A stretch of DNA of 28,068 nucleotides, from contig CATNTY010000005.1 of NCBI GenBank assembly GCA_950295325.1, positions 1-28,068 of the forward strand, written 5' to 3'. The notes beneath the pieces are model-generated. The model was not told the DNA's origin and ran no database searches. It was given only the letters and a program-made list of their open reading frames with translations. Shown one piece after another: positions 17,101 through 22,869 of the stretch (the first letter of the stretch is position 1; each line of letters begins with the position of its first letter). Source of the stretch: Polytrichum commune. Its lineage: Eukaryota > Streptophyta > Polytrichopsida > Polytrichales > Polytrichaceae. The position numbers and the translations under genes are program-made.

Positions 17101-18737
17101 GCGCAGCCCGCGACAAGATGGTGGATCAAGCCACGGCCTATCGGCGCGGTGAAGTGGTGAGCGCACTCAATGCCCACTTGCAGGACGAGGTCCAGAACTT
17201 TGGCTACAAGAGCCCCTTCAATGCTGGGCTGTCCAAGCTCGGGTTCATGTCGTACCTGGCATCGCCCAGCCATGCGTTCATCTGGATGACGCAGAACTTC
17301 ACGACTGGCATCCCGAACGCCGGCGCCAAGTGGGGATACATCCGATCGACGCTGGCTTTCGGCAAAGCCATGGCAGCAGTGACGACGCCCGCGTTCCGGG
17401 AAGCGATCTTCGCGGCCGGACGGATTCCGATGAAGGGCGGCGAGAGCGCGCAGCGAATTCATGAAGCGATCATGCACGCGCTTCAGGACCACAGCACCTA
17501 CGGCAAGTACATGAAAGACGGCTCGTTCCAGAAGTTGGTCGATGCGGGCGTGATCGATCACTCTTACGCCGAAGCCATCGCGGGATTGTCGAAGGGGGAA
17601 GGGCCGATCCTGAACCGGGTGTTTGAGTTCGCTCGCATCCTGCCGAACATGGCGGACGCCTGGAACCGGATCTCGACGGCGCTGGCCGCGCTCGAACTCT
17701 CGAAGGGGGATGTGCGCAAGTCCGCCGACTTCACTCGCGAGGTCCACGCGGACTACGGCGCGGAGAACAAGCCGCTCGCGTTCAAGAAGATCTCTCGGGT
17801 GCCGGGCGGAAACTCGGTGGTGGCGTTCAAGACCTACACCCAAAACATGGCGCACCTGCTCTACGGGCAGATCTCGAACACGGTCACGGGTCGTGGGGAT
17901 GGGAGGATGGTTGCTGCCAAGACTGTGGCGGGGATGATTGTGGGGACAGCGCTGTGGGGCGGGCTCTACGGGGCGGCTGCGCTTGAGCCGATACGGTTGG
18001 GCGTGTACGCCTACCATAAGATCTTCGACAAGGAGGGAGACTCCTACGACCTGAAGAATCAGATCCACACCTGGCTGGTGCAGGCGATGGGCAAAAAGGC
18101 AGGGAACGCGGCAGCGTATGGTCTGCCGAACTTGGCGGGGATCGATATCTCCAGTCGCATGGGGTTGAGCGACTTGTTCTTCCACGACATGCCGGACTTG
18201 CTGAGCGGCTCGACTGACAACTGGAAGCAGTTCATCTACAACGAGTCAGGGACTATGACCAACTTCCTGGCAGAGCGCACCAGTGCGTTTATGCAGCACG
18301 CTCAGAAAGGCCAGTATCTCCAGGCGGCGGGATCGCTGATACCGATCAAGCAGTACCAGGATGCAGTGAAGGCGCATGAGTTGTACACCACCGGCAAGAC
18401 GAACTCGCTGGGCGGGCAGATGACGAAGCCATCTACCTACGATGCACTCGTGCAATTGGCGGGGCTAAAGCCCGCGTCGGTCGCGGAAGCTCAAGAGAAG
18501 GGGTCGGTGTCGGTGGGGGTTCACAACGCCGCGAAGACGGCGCGCGACGCGATCCTGAAGGACTTCGTATCGAGCGGCGACAAGGGCCGCGCAATGAATC
18601 GGATCATGGCGTTTAACAAGGCGCACCCGGCTGAGCAGATCAAGCCGGACGAAGTGCGCGGGTTGATGAAGGCCCGCGCGATGATGGAGCAGGGCGCCAA
18701 CAAAGATCCGGAGATCACGCGCCGGCAGAACTTCTAA
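11148..18737 (+). CDS. Giant polyvalent-type ejection protein with zincin motif
   Basis: This 2529-aa protein is probably packaged and injected with the DNA. Residues 222-301 are a Gly/Ala-rich hydrophobic segment. A Pro-rich linker lies near 360-407. Then come two regions with the look of polyvalent-protein repeats (about 408-640), a long Lys/Glu/Ala helical region (about 690-1120), and HEMVH at 1350-1354, the HExxH motif of zinc metallopeptidases. E1416 or E1420 in NTHEMLAEIF is a likely third ligand, as in phage zincins. The C-terminal third (about 2020-2350) resembles the large polyvalent protein-associated domain LPD38 and includes a membrane-like segment at 2258-2281 (AGMIVGTALWGGLYGAAA). 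I found no RNA polymerase motifs, so I do not call it an N4-type virion RNA polymerase. Its TAA overlaps the stop of the convergent primase gene. Confidence 0.88.
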   Translation: MGTAIDVGDAGADLSQARSDAKQTLSQIRGAGDAPIPDVDPGPMPKPHAGTPRAPARSPLRPPSDDVTAAPPADGGQILVPSDTQTGPAPPSDDVTKAEPEDNGDPYSLDTVGHFLRDTFKGTGVEAANAGGRFLAGLGDFITKGVAGGASVVDALNNHDRDQAIAKAKAEGKPLPDTKVSRLADAVFDFRKDYITPAIQYWTPERAEQTGQGDGSGAGAQAIGTGLEGAAPMLAGAAGLPLMIAKGGTDAAFDAIDKGADAKAAAGVGIVDGLASFLQVKFGVIPTLPLLKRVFTAIPLGDLTQIVADYTKKLVLKENGADKQADAINPWSNIGENSISNAIFGIIGGHGKPEKAKVPAPEETPAPSSATPSTAQPDGTTSPPPASAVPPPPPSPAPTPVAAASAKVPDMPSAESAKDLRAQIKDMKDDNTPRVGVLITPDSRASMKGGKDANAAHVLGVLGAAKSQGRVIDLPQGSLILKTKEAADNTNARLKAGEDPQAVIGSVTGAGAGKEPGQTAVVQGQTPAGDVATETGVKPEDVPLAVQKVVDQGKTPVVTTPEAAVQRRMDTISKERNDPTQMGIMTTHDGKEVAVHVESGAPDGLVRVRAIDAEGEPSDHTVDVPAARVKISPAEAKAEGAPTEPSGQGAGGDKPKPAAEVTSPPSPPSDALTRAPEAAAVKVTVKPKAPLGYTPNESGKGKEAAARRAGKLTTKAKDTTAAKSESVATAERRVTENTTDNARRIGDEPQDMSLSKEERAANRARVAAERAKEEGLSGELDAEPVPRNAAEVEGEAARRDAMSEEDRAAYDAKNALPKTGETKEQVQARLDREAEARGADTRTREEASAEQEAPKPKAAKPVSPLDALPKALEAHEAQEVPEEGKKNVKLQDRQDNAAAFGSILDKAADSARGKASVADIERAKKAAKAALRLGAKDNVQTAKGQGTGHARITAVVNEMHKAARALMGEAREGDDVVVAPKEAELKAKLAKAKDRSKGMTPEQRSAHVAKSRFEGQLRKIYGDDFTDDEIRKDSESQTPEYRAKVEEWLKTRKVEATGADELAPDERMQKAAKVEELKAKAAEKKAKADAKAKAESEMVQVPVNPKYADDIKPPKAKEALPQTADQKKIQRLSERYIWAENGDDEKAARDDVDRYLREAFGDQVTPAEHEQVLHLLDERRIRENPDSIRPRKMSDTIEEEETRLDDNQKYGKGTGFSRGGREVLKSLGENAKVIALRMKTEWNKLASTMAGTGSLRKLVAHMDTGQPLSSHDLLGDMIKNADTPILKSILGTIRQHMPDVPVYIVSDVKSLKTGDSMGATTAGVFNKASNAIQLKLDRNNAAFTLRTALHEMVHAATAHEVDRNPNSELNKALEQARQILVKRLGNRYGTFDAGEHLDSFLAGYNRDLYGVQNTHEMLAEIFSNPNFQREIAESENYKSADEPSLDKGQPTLLTKIYNAIGRFFGINQPHLLEHIAGLGERTMERQADQSVYGGRHENLAGKTADDFHQALTNDLRNRLGDNPLQIKNAVETLRELSEPPKPRPVDEELRSIVEPHDDESETTKATQTFRSAVASKAIDMARNVKMTLKRVDQILRDHREDFGDRYADDNPINQLEDVNTTSNKLKHAMHAITRPVAEAWSKLDKPTNEALGALFKDVTSYKIDPRKGINDQIAEVADDKRATERHADYQARLKALPKEAQKVFSDALDSTKKIMGMLRRAGVDAALHTFSDKDITDAQRRLLYGAKSAEVFDSLIGTGKLIDVGDRNDSLRDALKSFAGQSELAGPYMHLGRNGDYVVTATKEGSKEFKTLEEAKRFEAIVNNLSPGSKGKYAERGGKHVVDYKADYTSFHEDRATAEAERDAVAKLGLEVGSVTKKTLSKQDTALGAGASQMLAEAERKITSNGKEDDEGTQALTSALRSAFLQLAASRSAYAGSRLARVAAAGVKPEEMRKNYSDWVQSTAWHAAQLRTTFDRASAMSALRGAARDKMVDQATAYRRGEVVSALNAHLQDEVQNFGYKSPFNAGLSKLGFMSYLASPSHAFIWMTQNFTTGIPNAGAKWGYIRSTLAFGKAMAAVTTPAFREAIFAAGRIPMKGGESAQRIHEAIMHALQDHSTYGKYMKDGSFQKLVDAGVIDHSYAEAIAGLSKGEGPILNRVFEFARILPNMADAWNRISTALAALELSKGDVRKSADFTREVHADYGAENKPLAFKKISRVPGGNSVVAFKTYTQNMAHLLYGQISNTVTGRGDGRMVAAKTVAGMIVGTALWGGLYGAAALEPIRLGVYAYHKIFDKEGDSYDLKNQIHTWLVQAMGKKAGNAAAYGLPNLAGIDISSRMGLSDLFFHDMPDLLSGSTDNWKQFIYNESGTMTNFLAERTSAFMQHAQKGQYLQAAGSLIPIKQYQDAVKAHELYTTGKTNSLGGQMTKPSTYDALVQLAGLKPASVAEAQEKGSVSVGVHNAAKTARDAILKDFVSSGDKGRAMNRIMAFNKAHPAEQIKPDEVRGLMKARAMMEQGANKDPEITRRQNF

Positions 18738-18750
18738 CGTTCTAGCTCGG
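18722..18750. terminator. Imperfect palindrome at the convergent stop codons
   Basis: Left arm CCGGCAGAAC (18722-18731), loop TTCTAAC (18732-18738), right arm GTTCT-A-GC-T-CGG (18739-18750) with two single-base bulges. The inner 5 bp (AGAAC/GTTCT) are perfect. The loop holds both stop codons: TAA of the + gene (18735-18737) and TAG of the - gene (18736-18734). There is no T-run on either side, so it is not a textbook intrinsic terminator. It is the only candidate I see between two converging transcription units. Confidence 0.35.
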
Positions 18751-21151
18751 CGCGGATTTGATCAGCGCTGGCGGCCTTCTCCCAGTGATCGACGTTGACA
18801 AATGCCCAGACGCGGATCTTGCCGTTGCCGTTGCGGATCTCCCTGGCGACGCGCGCTTCCGGCATCGCTCGGTTGATGAACCCTCGGATCGCCACGCCCG
18901 AGTAAGTCTTGCCGGTCTCTGTCTGAAGCCACTGGCCCAAGGCTTCGGTGGTGAAGCACTCGCGGCTGAAAGGTCCGTCGCCGTTCCGCGCGGCGTCGAC
19001 GATGATCTGGAACTCACTGGTCTGTGATTTCTCGACCATTGCATACTTGGCGCTTGTCATCGGTGGCGGCGCGTGGGGATTGAACTTCGAGATGTCGATT
19101 GCGCCGAAGATGTAGCGAAGGACACCCGGCCCGCGCGGCCCGGTGAGCCAATCGTGGAACGTTTTGAAGTACAGCTTGCGCTCGTCGTAGGTCATGACTC
19201 GCGTCGGGCTAAGGTAATATATACCCCATCGGCGTTCGTCATTGCTCGGAAGCGTGATCGCGTCTTCATAGTTACTCGTAGCTGTAATAAAAAGACGGTT
19301 GGGGATGTTGTACGGTTTAAGTCCTTTAGGATGGATCTCCACAGAAGTTCCAGTAACCAGATTTTTAAGGCTGTTCGCAGTGTCGTCACTGTCCCACTTC
19401 CCGTTGATGTGGACTTCATCGAAATGCAGGAACTGCGCCCCCGTGATGTAGTCACTGAACGAAGATCGCAGCACCTTGTTGGACACGAGCTTAGCATTGT
19501 CGGCCCCCACCAAAGCGCGAGGTATGTCCCACATTGTGGTGGTCTTACCGGTGCCGAACTCCTTCGAGATCATCAACGGCGCCGACGTGATCTTGATGGC
19601 AGGCTTCTGGACGATGTGAGCATAGAACTCCAAGAGGTACTGGCCGAACTTCTTGTCCTCTTCGCGGGGGAACACGTAGTCCCACAGGTCCGCGAACATG
19701 TCAGCTTCGGCCTGGGTCGGCGCGATCGATGCGGGTGGATCGGTGTAGAGGTTCACATAGCTCCGGTTGTTCTCGGAGTAGATTCGCGGCATCCCAGGGT
19801 AGAACCCCTGGCTGTTCACGATGTTCCTGACACCATACCGGCGCATCAGCAGGCTCGCGTTGGTCGGCACGCCACTGGCATTCAATGGCATGTAGCGGGT
19901 CAGCAGGTCGTCGATGATCGTCTTCGAAAGTGGGAGCCGCTCGGTCAGCGAGTAGAACAGGGACTCTTGATCGAGGACCATGACGAACTCGTTGGCGAGC
20001 CACATGACCGCGTTGTTGTGATCGAAGCGCGGCTTGCCCGTGGCGGCGACCGCGTGCGCGCAGGCGACCAGCAGCGGGCTGATCTTCTGCACGGTGTTGA
20101 TGACCGGGGCGGCGGACGCTGCGGTCGGCGCGGGCGTGCTGGCTACCTGCTCGGAGAATGATAGGTCGTCTTCTCCTGTCGCCACGGGGACGACTGCCTC
20201 GCCCCAACCGGCTTCGCGGGCCAGCTTGACGAGAGTGCCGATCCCGATCCCACCGCCAGGCTCGAAGCTGTCCCAGGTGTTGAAGCAGTCTTCCTCGCTG
20301 ACGAACCCCGGCTGGTTGGAACTCCACTCGGCAAAGAGTTCGAACCCGTGATCGGACTTCTCGCTCCAGTCCTGAACCGCGCACAGAACGGTGATCCACA
20401 GATCGCGACCCCCGTAGCTGGGAAGATCGATGTGCGCCAGCATCTCGCGCACTTGATCGGCTGACTTGTTTTCATGGTCCCTCTTCGTGACAAGATCCTG
20501 GTTGGAAACTAGGGAGGCTAGTTTGCTGACAGCCCCAGACGCCTGATAGTGAATCTGAAGCTGCTTCGCCAGGTCGTTCGGGTCGTAGCTCGTGCCGGTG
20601 TCGGTCAGCACCCGGCACGGGATCGGCATCTCCTCCTTGCGATTCAAGCTCCCAGGAGCCCGCAGAACACGCGCTGGGTCGGCGGTGGCTGTTGGGTCCG
20701 CCTTGAACTCAAGCTCCCGGCATTTAACCTTGAGGGCGTTGGCAATGGGTTGCCAATCGGCCAAGGGAAGGTCCGCTCTGAGGCACCAGTAAACATGAAG
20801 GCCGCGCCCCGAGTCCACGTAGATACTGGGCCGGGGAAGGCCGGTCGCCTTAACGAACGCGCCCAACTCGCGCAGCGCGTTCTCCTTGCTCCCGAAGTCC
20901 TTGGCGTCCAGGTCCAGGTGGAACTCGCGCTTCGCTATCGGGTTCTTCCGGTTCGCACCGGAGTAGGACCCTGTCGCAAAGAACACGTTGAGAGGCAGCA
21001 TCGACAGCCGAGTGACCTCCCTCTCTACGTCGGCGTGCGACTGGAGCCCGTTGAAATGGCGCTGCTCGATCAGCTTTCCATCGGCTCCAGTCGCGCCCAC
21101 GAACAGCGTGAAAGGCCCCTCGGCGGGCAGAACCCGCTCGAAGAACGACAT
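18734..21151 (-). CDS. PrimPol primase-polymerase fused to SF3 helicase
   Basis: This 805-aa replication protein (numbered from ATG 21151) has three parts. Residues 1-190 are an archaeo-eukaryotic primase domain: FHLDLDAKD with D80 and D82, then SGRGLHVYW with H119, then DPARVLRAPGSLNRK with D158. Residues about 232-315 match PriCT-2 (W-x-x-V...W-S-S...G-I-G-T-L-V...A). Residues about 500-650 are a superfamily 3 helicase: Walker A EFGTGKTT (K536), Walker B FLHFDEV (D578, E579), sensor ITATSN (N627) and a likely arginine finger in ERRW. The order resembles NrS-1 PrimPol and the polymerase of cyanophage S-2L. It could prime and copy DNA while unwinding it. ATG 21151 has GAAGG 7 nt upstream; TTG 21157 is less likely. 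It is the last gene of its unit. Confidence 0.9.
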   Translation of the reverse strand: MSFFERVLPAEGPFTLFVGATGADGKLIEQRHFNGLQSHADVEREVTRLSMLPLNVFFATGSYSGANRKNPIAKREFHLDLDAKDFGSKENALRELGAFVKATGLPRPSIYVDSGRGLHVYWCLRADLPLADWQPIANALKVKCRELEFKADPTATADPARVLRAPGSLNRKEEMPIPCRVLTDTGTSYDPNDLAKQLQIHYQASGAVSKLASLVSNQDLVTKRDHENKSADQVREMLAHIDLPSYGGRDLWITVLCAVQDWSEKSDHGFELFAEWSSNQPGFVSEEDCFNTWDSFEPGGGIGIGTLVKLAREAGWGEAVVPVATGEDDLSFSEQVASTPAPTAASAAPVINTVQKISPLLVACAHAVAATGKPRFDHNNAVMWLANEFVMVLDQESLFYSLTERLPLSKTIIDDLLTRYMPLNASGVPTNASLLMRRYGVRNIVNSQGFYPGMPRIYSENNRSYVNLYTDPPASIAPTQAEADMFADLWDYVFPREEDKKFGQYLLEFYAHIVQKPAIKITSAPLMISKEFGTGKTTTMWDIPRALVGADNAKLVSNKVLRSSFSDYITGAQFLHFDEVHINGKWDSDDTANSLKNLVTGTSVEIHPKGLKPYNIPNRLFITATSNYEDAITLPSNDERRWGIYYLSPTRVMTYDERKLYFKTFHDWLTGPRGPGVLRYIFGAIDISKFNPHAPPPMTSAKYAMVEKSQTSEFQIIVDAARNGDGPFSRECFTTEALGQWLQTETGKTYSGVAIRGFINRAMPEARVAREIRNGNGKIRVWAFVNVDHWEKAASADQIRAELER

Positions 21152-21153
21152 GC

Positions 21154-22314
21154 TCAAGCCTTCGCTGTGAAGGCGCTGAGACCCGCGAGAATGTTCCCGA
21201 TGTCATCGTTGAGCGTCGACCCGGTCGGCTCGGGGGTCGGCTGCACCAGCACGGGCTGGGCGAGCGGGACCTCGGGCTTGGGCTGGCGCTTCTTCGCAGC
21301 CGGCGCAGCGGCCTGGGCCGGGGGAGCAAACGGGTTCGGCGGCGGCTGACCGTTCGGGTTGAACGGCTGGACGACGGCGCCGTGCATACCCGGAGGGGGC
21401 GGGGCGACCGAGGCCGGGGCAAACTGCACGGGCGCTTCCTGAACCGGCTGAAGGTTTGGCGCAGGGGCTTGTGAAACAGGGGCTTGCGGGGCTTGAGTTC
21501 CCACGGGAACTTGCGGCTCCTGCTCGAAGGCACCGACGGACTTGGCGACCGGCGCCACCGCCACGTCCAAGACCACGTCGTTGTCGGCCAGCACTGCTGC
21601 CACACCGTCGCCCTGGTACAGTTCGAACACGACCTCGCCCTCGGCGTCGGTCAGCGGCCGGATGGCGCTGAACGTGGGCTTCGGGTGGGACGCTTCCATG
21701 TCGAAGCCGATGCGGACGGCAACGGCGTTGTAGGGATAGCCGCGTGCCTTCATGGCATCCGCCAATGAGGACAGGTCCTTCAGAGCAGACGGCGGAACCC
21801 TGAACAACATCGGGCCACCCATGGATTCGTTGCGCAAATCCTGAAGCGGAACGATCGCCAGCTTCTTCGTGTCGCGGCACGCCTTCTGCTTGACGCCGGT
21901 CTCGCTCACCAGCGAACCGAATTGGTTCTTCGGGCACATCACGCAGTTGCTGAACACCGGCTTCTGCACCTGTGGGCTCGGCACCTTGCCGTCCAAGCTG
22001 TAGCAGTCGGGCGGGGAGTTGGACCCTTCGACGTACTTGCCAGCGTAATACTGCTTGTTAAGGAACGGGTTCGCCTTGACGATCACGACCTCGATGCTGG
22101 AGACCGGCGCCATCTGGCCCGTGTCGGCGTCCTGCTTCTGCACCAGGTGTTCCTGGCCCTTGTACTTGACGCGGAAGCGACCGGCCTTGATGCCCATGAT
22201 CGCGTAGCTGGACCGGATGCCCTCGCCCAGCGCGTTGTCCACGCTCGCCGCCACCAGCGCCTTCGCCGGACCCGCACCATTCTCGAACTGAAACAGAGTC
22301 ATTGAATTGGCCAT
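21154..22314 (-). CDS. Zinc-site protein, possible ssDNA-binding protein
   Basis: This 386-aa protein has an N-terminal folded part (residues 1-250) and a Pro/Gln/Ala-rich tail (about 265-360) that ends in a short helical peptide (STLNDDIGNILAGLSAF). Four cysteines fit a structural zinc site: C104 (PPDCYS), C124 and C127 (NCVMCPKNQFGS), and C146 (KACRDTKKLAIVP). This pattern is shared by a widespread group of phage replication-module proteins. I take it as a gp32-like single-strand binding protein by position between primase and helicase genes and by the zinc site; I see no proven OB-fold motif. The start lies 13 nt after the previous stop, with the element CTAAAGCGAGAAC in front. Confidence 0.75.
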   Translation of the reverse strand: MANSMTLFQFENGAGPAKALVAASVDNALGEGIRSSYAIMGIKAGRFRVKYKGQEHLVQKQDADTGQMAPVSSIEVVIVKANPFLNKQYYAGKYVEGSNSPPDCYSLDGKVPSPQVQKPVFSNCVMCPKNQFGSLVSETGVKQKACRDTKKLAIVPLQDLRNESMGGPMLFRVPPSALKDLSSLADAMKARGYPYNAVAVRIGFDMEASHPKPTFSAIRPLTDAEGEVVFELYQGDGVAAVLADNDVVLDVAVAPVAKSVGAFEQEPQVPVGTQAPQAPVSQAPAPNLQPVQEAPVQFAPASVAPPPPGMHGAVVQPFNPNGQPPPNPFAPPAQAAAPAAKKRQPKPEVPLAQPVLVQPTPEPTGSTLNDDIGNILAGLSAFTAKA

Positions 22315-22317
22315 TGT

Positions 22318-22330
22318 GTTCTCGCTTTAG
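22318..22330 (-). promoter_or_regulatory. Start-site element before the zinc-site protein gene
   Basis: On the - strand this reads CTAAAGCGAGAAC, identical to 11132-11144 on the + strand. It again contains the TAA of the preceding gene and ends 3 nt before an ATG. The only Shine-Dalgarno-like core is GCGAG. Confidence 0.4.
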
Positions 22331-22707
22331 GATTTACGGATGTGGGCTTCGACCGACGTGGTGATAGACACCCCGGGCGGAACCTCGTTGTTGGCTTGCA
22401 TGAATTCTTGAACGACCGACTTCGAGACGCGCTTCTCTAGGAACATCCACGCCTCGTTGGTTTTGATCCACTCGAACATTGCGTCCCAGTCTTGGACCTT
22501 GACGGTCACGTCGGTCTGAAGGAAGGCTATTGAACCTGATGATTTGAAGTTCTGCAAGCCCTGGTTTTGCAGTTGTTGCTGCACCCACGCCAAGCATTTG
22601 TTCATCTGATCGTTGATAGGAGCAAGCTCCTCTTTGTGCCTCTGGACTGTTTCGTCCTTCTTGGCACGAAGCTGGAGGTATGCGTCCATCACATCTGACA
22701 CTTGCAT
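22327..22707 (-). CDS. Small helical phage protein of unknown function
   Basis: This is a 126-aa soluble protein from ATG 22707. AGGAG (22719-22715) lies 7 nt upstream, so the 18 extra in-frame codons further upstream are not used. Residues 1-45 are a charged helix (MDAYLQLRAKKDETVQRHKEELAPINDQMNK). The remainder includes VKVQDWDAMFEWIKTNEAWMFLEKRVSK and ends in a strand-rich segment (VPPGVSITTSVEAHIRKS). I know this pattern from replication modules of several phages but no function is established to my knowledge. The position directly before the presumed ssDNA-binding protein suggests a replication or recombination accessory. Confidence 0.82.
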   Translation of the reverse strand: MQVSDVMDAYLQLRAKKDETVQRHKEELAPINDQMNKCLAWVQQQLQNQGLQNFKSSGSIAFLQTDVTVKVQDWDAMFEWIKTNEAWMFLEKRVSKSVVQEFMQANNEVPPGVSITTSVEAHIRKS

Positions 22708-22723
22708 GATAAAACTCCTGTAG

Positions 22724-22855
22724 TTAAGAAAGTGCAGGGTCACAGCGCAAGGAGGGCTCACCAGGTGTGCGTGGCTTTACTCGCTGCCCCTGCTGCGGAG
22801 GTTTTCTGTATCGGCACTCACCGCTAATCCGATCCGGGGCTTCCCGAAGGCCCAC
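22724..22855 (-). CDS. Possible 43-aa basic protein filling the intergenic gap
   Basis: A GTG-started frame spans nearly all of the 162-nt gap between the helicase stop and the next start. It encodes a 43-aa Arg/Pro-rich peptide (7 Arg, 3 Lys; two cysteines). The frame is open upstream into the end of the helicase gene. No Shine-Dalgarno precedes the GTG and third-position G+C is only 23 of 43, so it may be chance. A weak imperfect hairpin overlaps its start. Confidence 0.25.
   Translation of the reverse strand: MGLREAPDRISGECRYRKPPQQGQRVKPRTPGEPSLRCDPALS
22837..22853. repeat. Small imperfect hairpin after the helicase gene
   Basis: On the + strand the 17 bases pair as GGGC-TT, loop CCCG, AA-(G)-GCCC with one bulged G. 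It lies 17 nt downstream of the helicase stop (- strand sense). There is no T-run. It could be a weak terminator or an RNA processing site; chance is also possible in GC-rich DNA. Confidence 0.25.
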
Positions 22856-22869
22856 CCGGCTAGGGTTGA

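Noticed and set aside
17094-18185. 363-codon frame antisense to the C-terminal third of the giant protein
   Set aside because: No motif or ribosome binding site, and the opposite strand is an uninterrupted coding frame with domain resemblance.
11148-18737. N4-type virion RNA polymerase
   Set aside because: Size and capsid-ejection context invite this, but no T7-like polymerase motifs were recognised, and zincin and LPD38-like features explain it better.
19073-20161. 362-codon + strand frame opposite the primase-helicase
   Set aside because: The - strand frame carries the complete AEP, PriCT-2 and SF3 motifs; the + frame has none.
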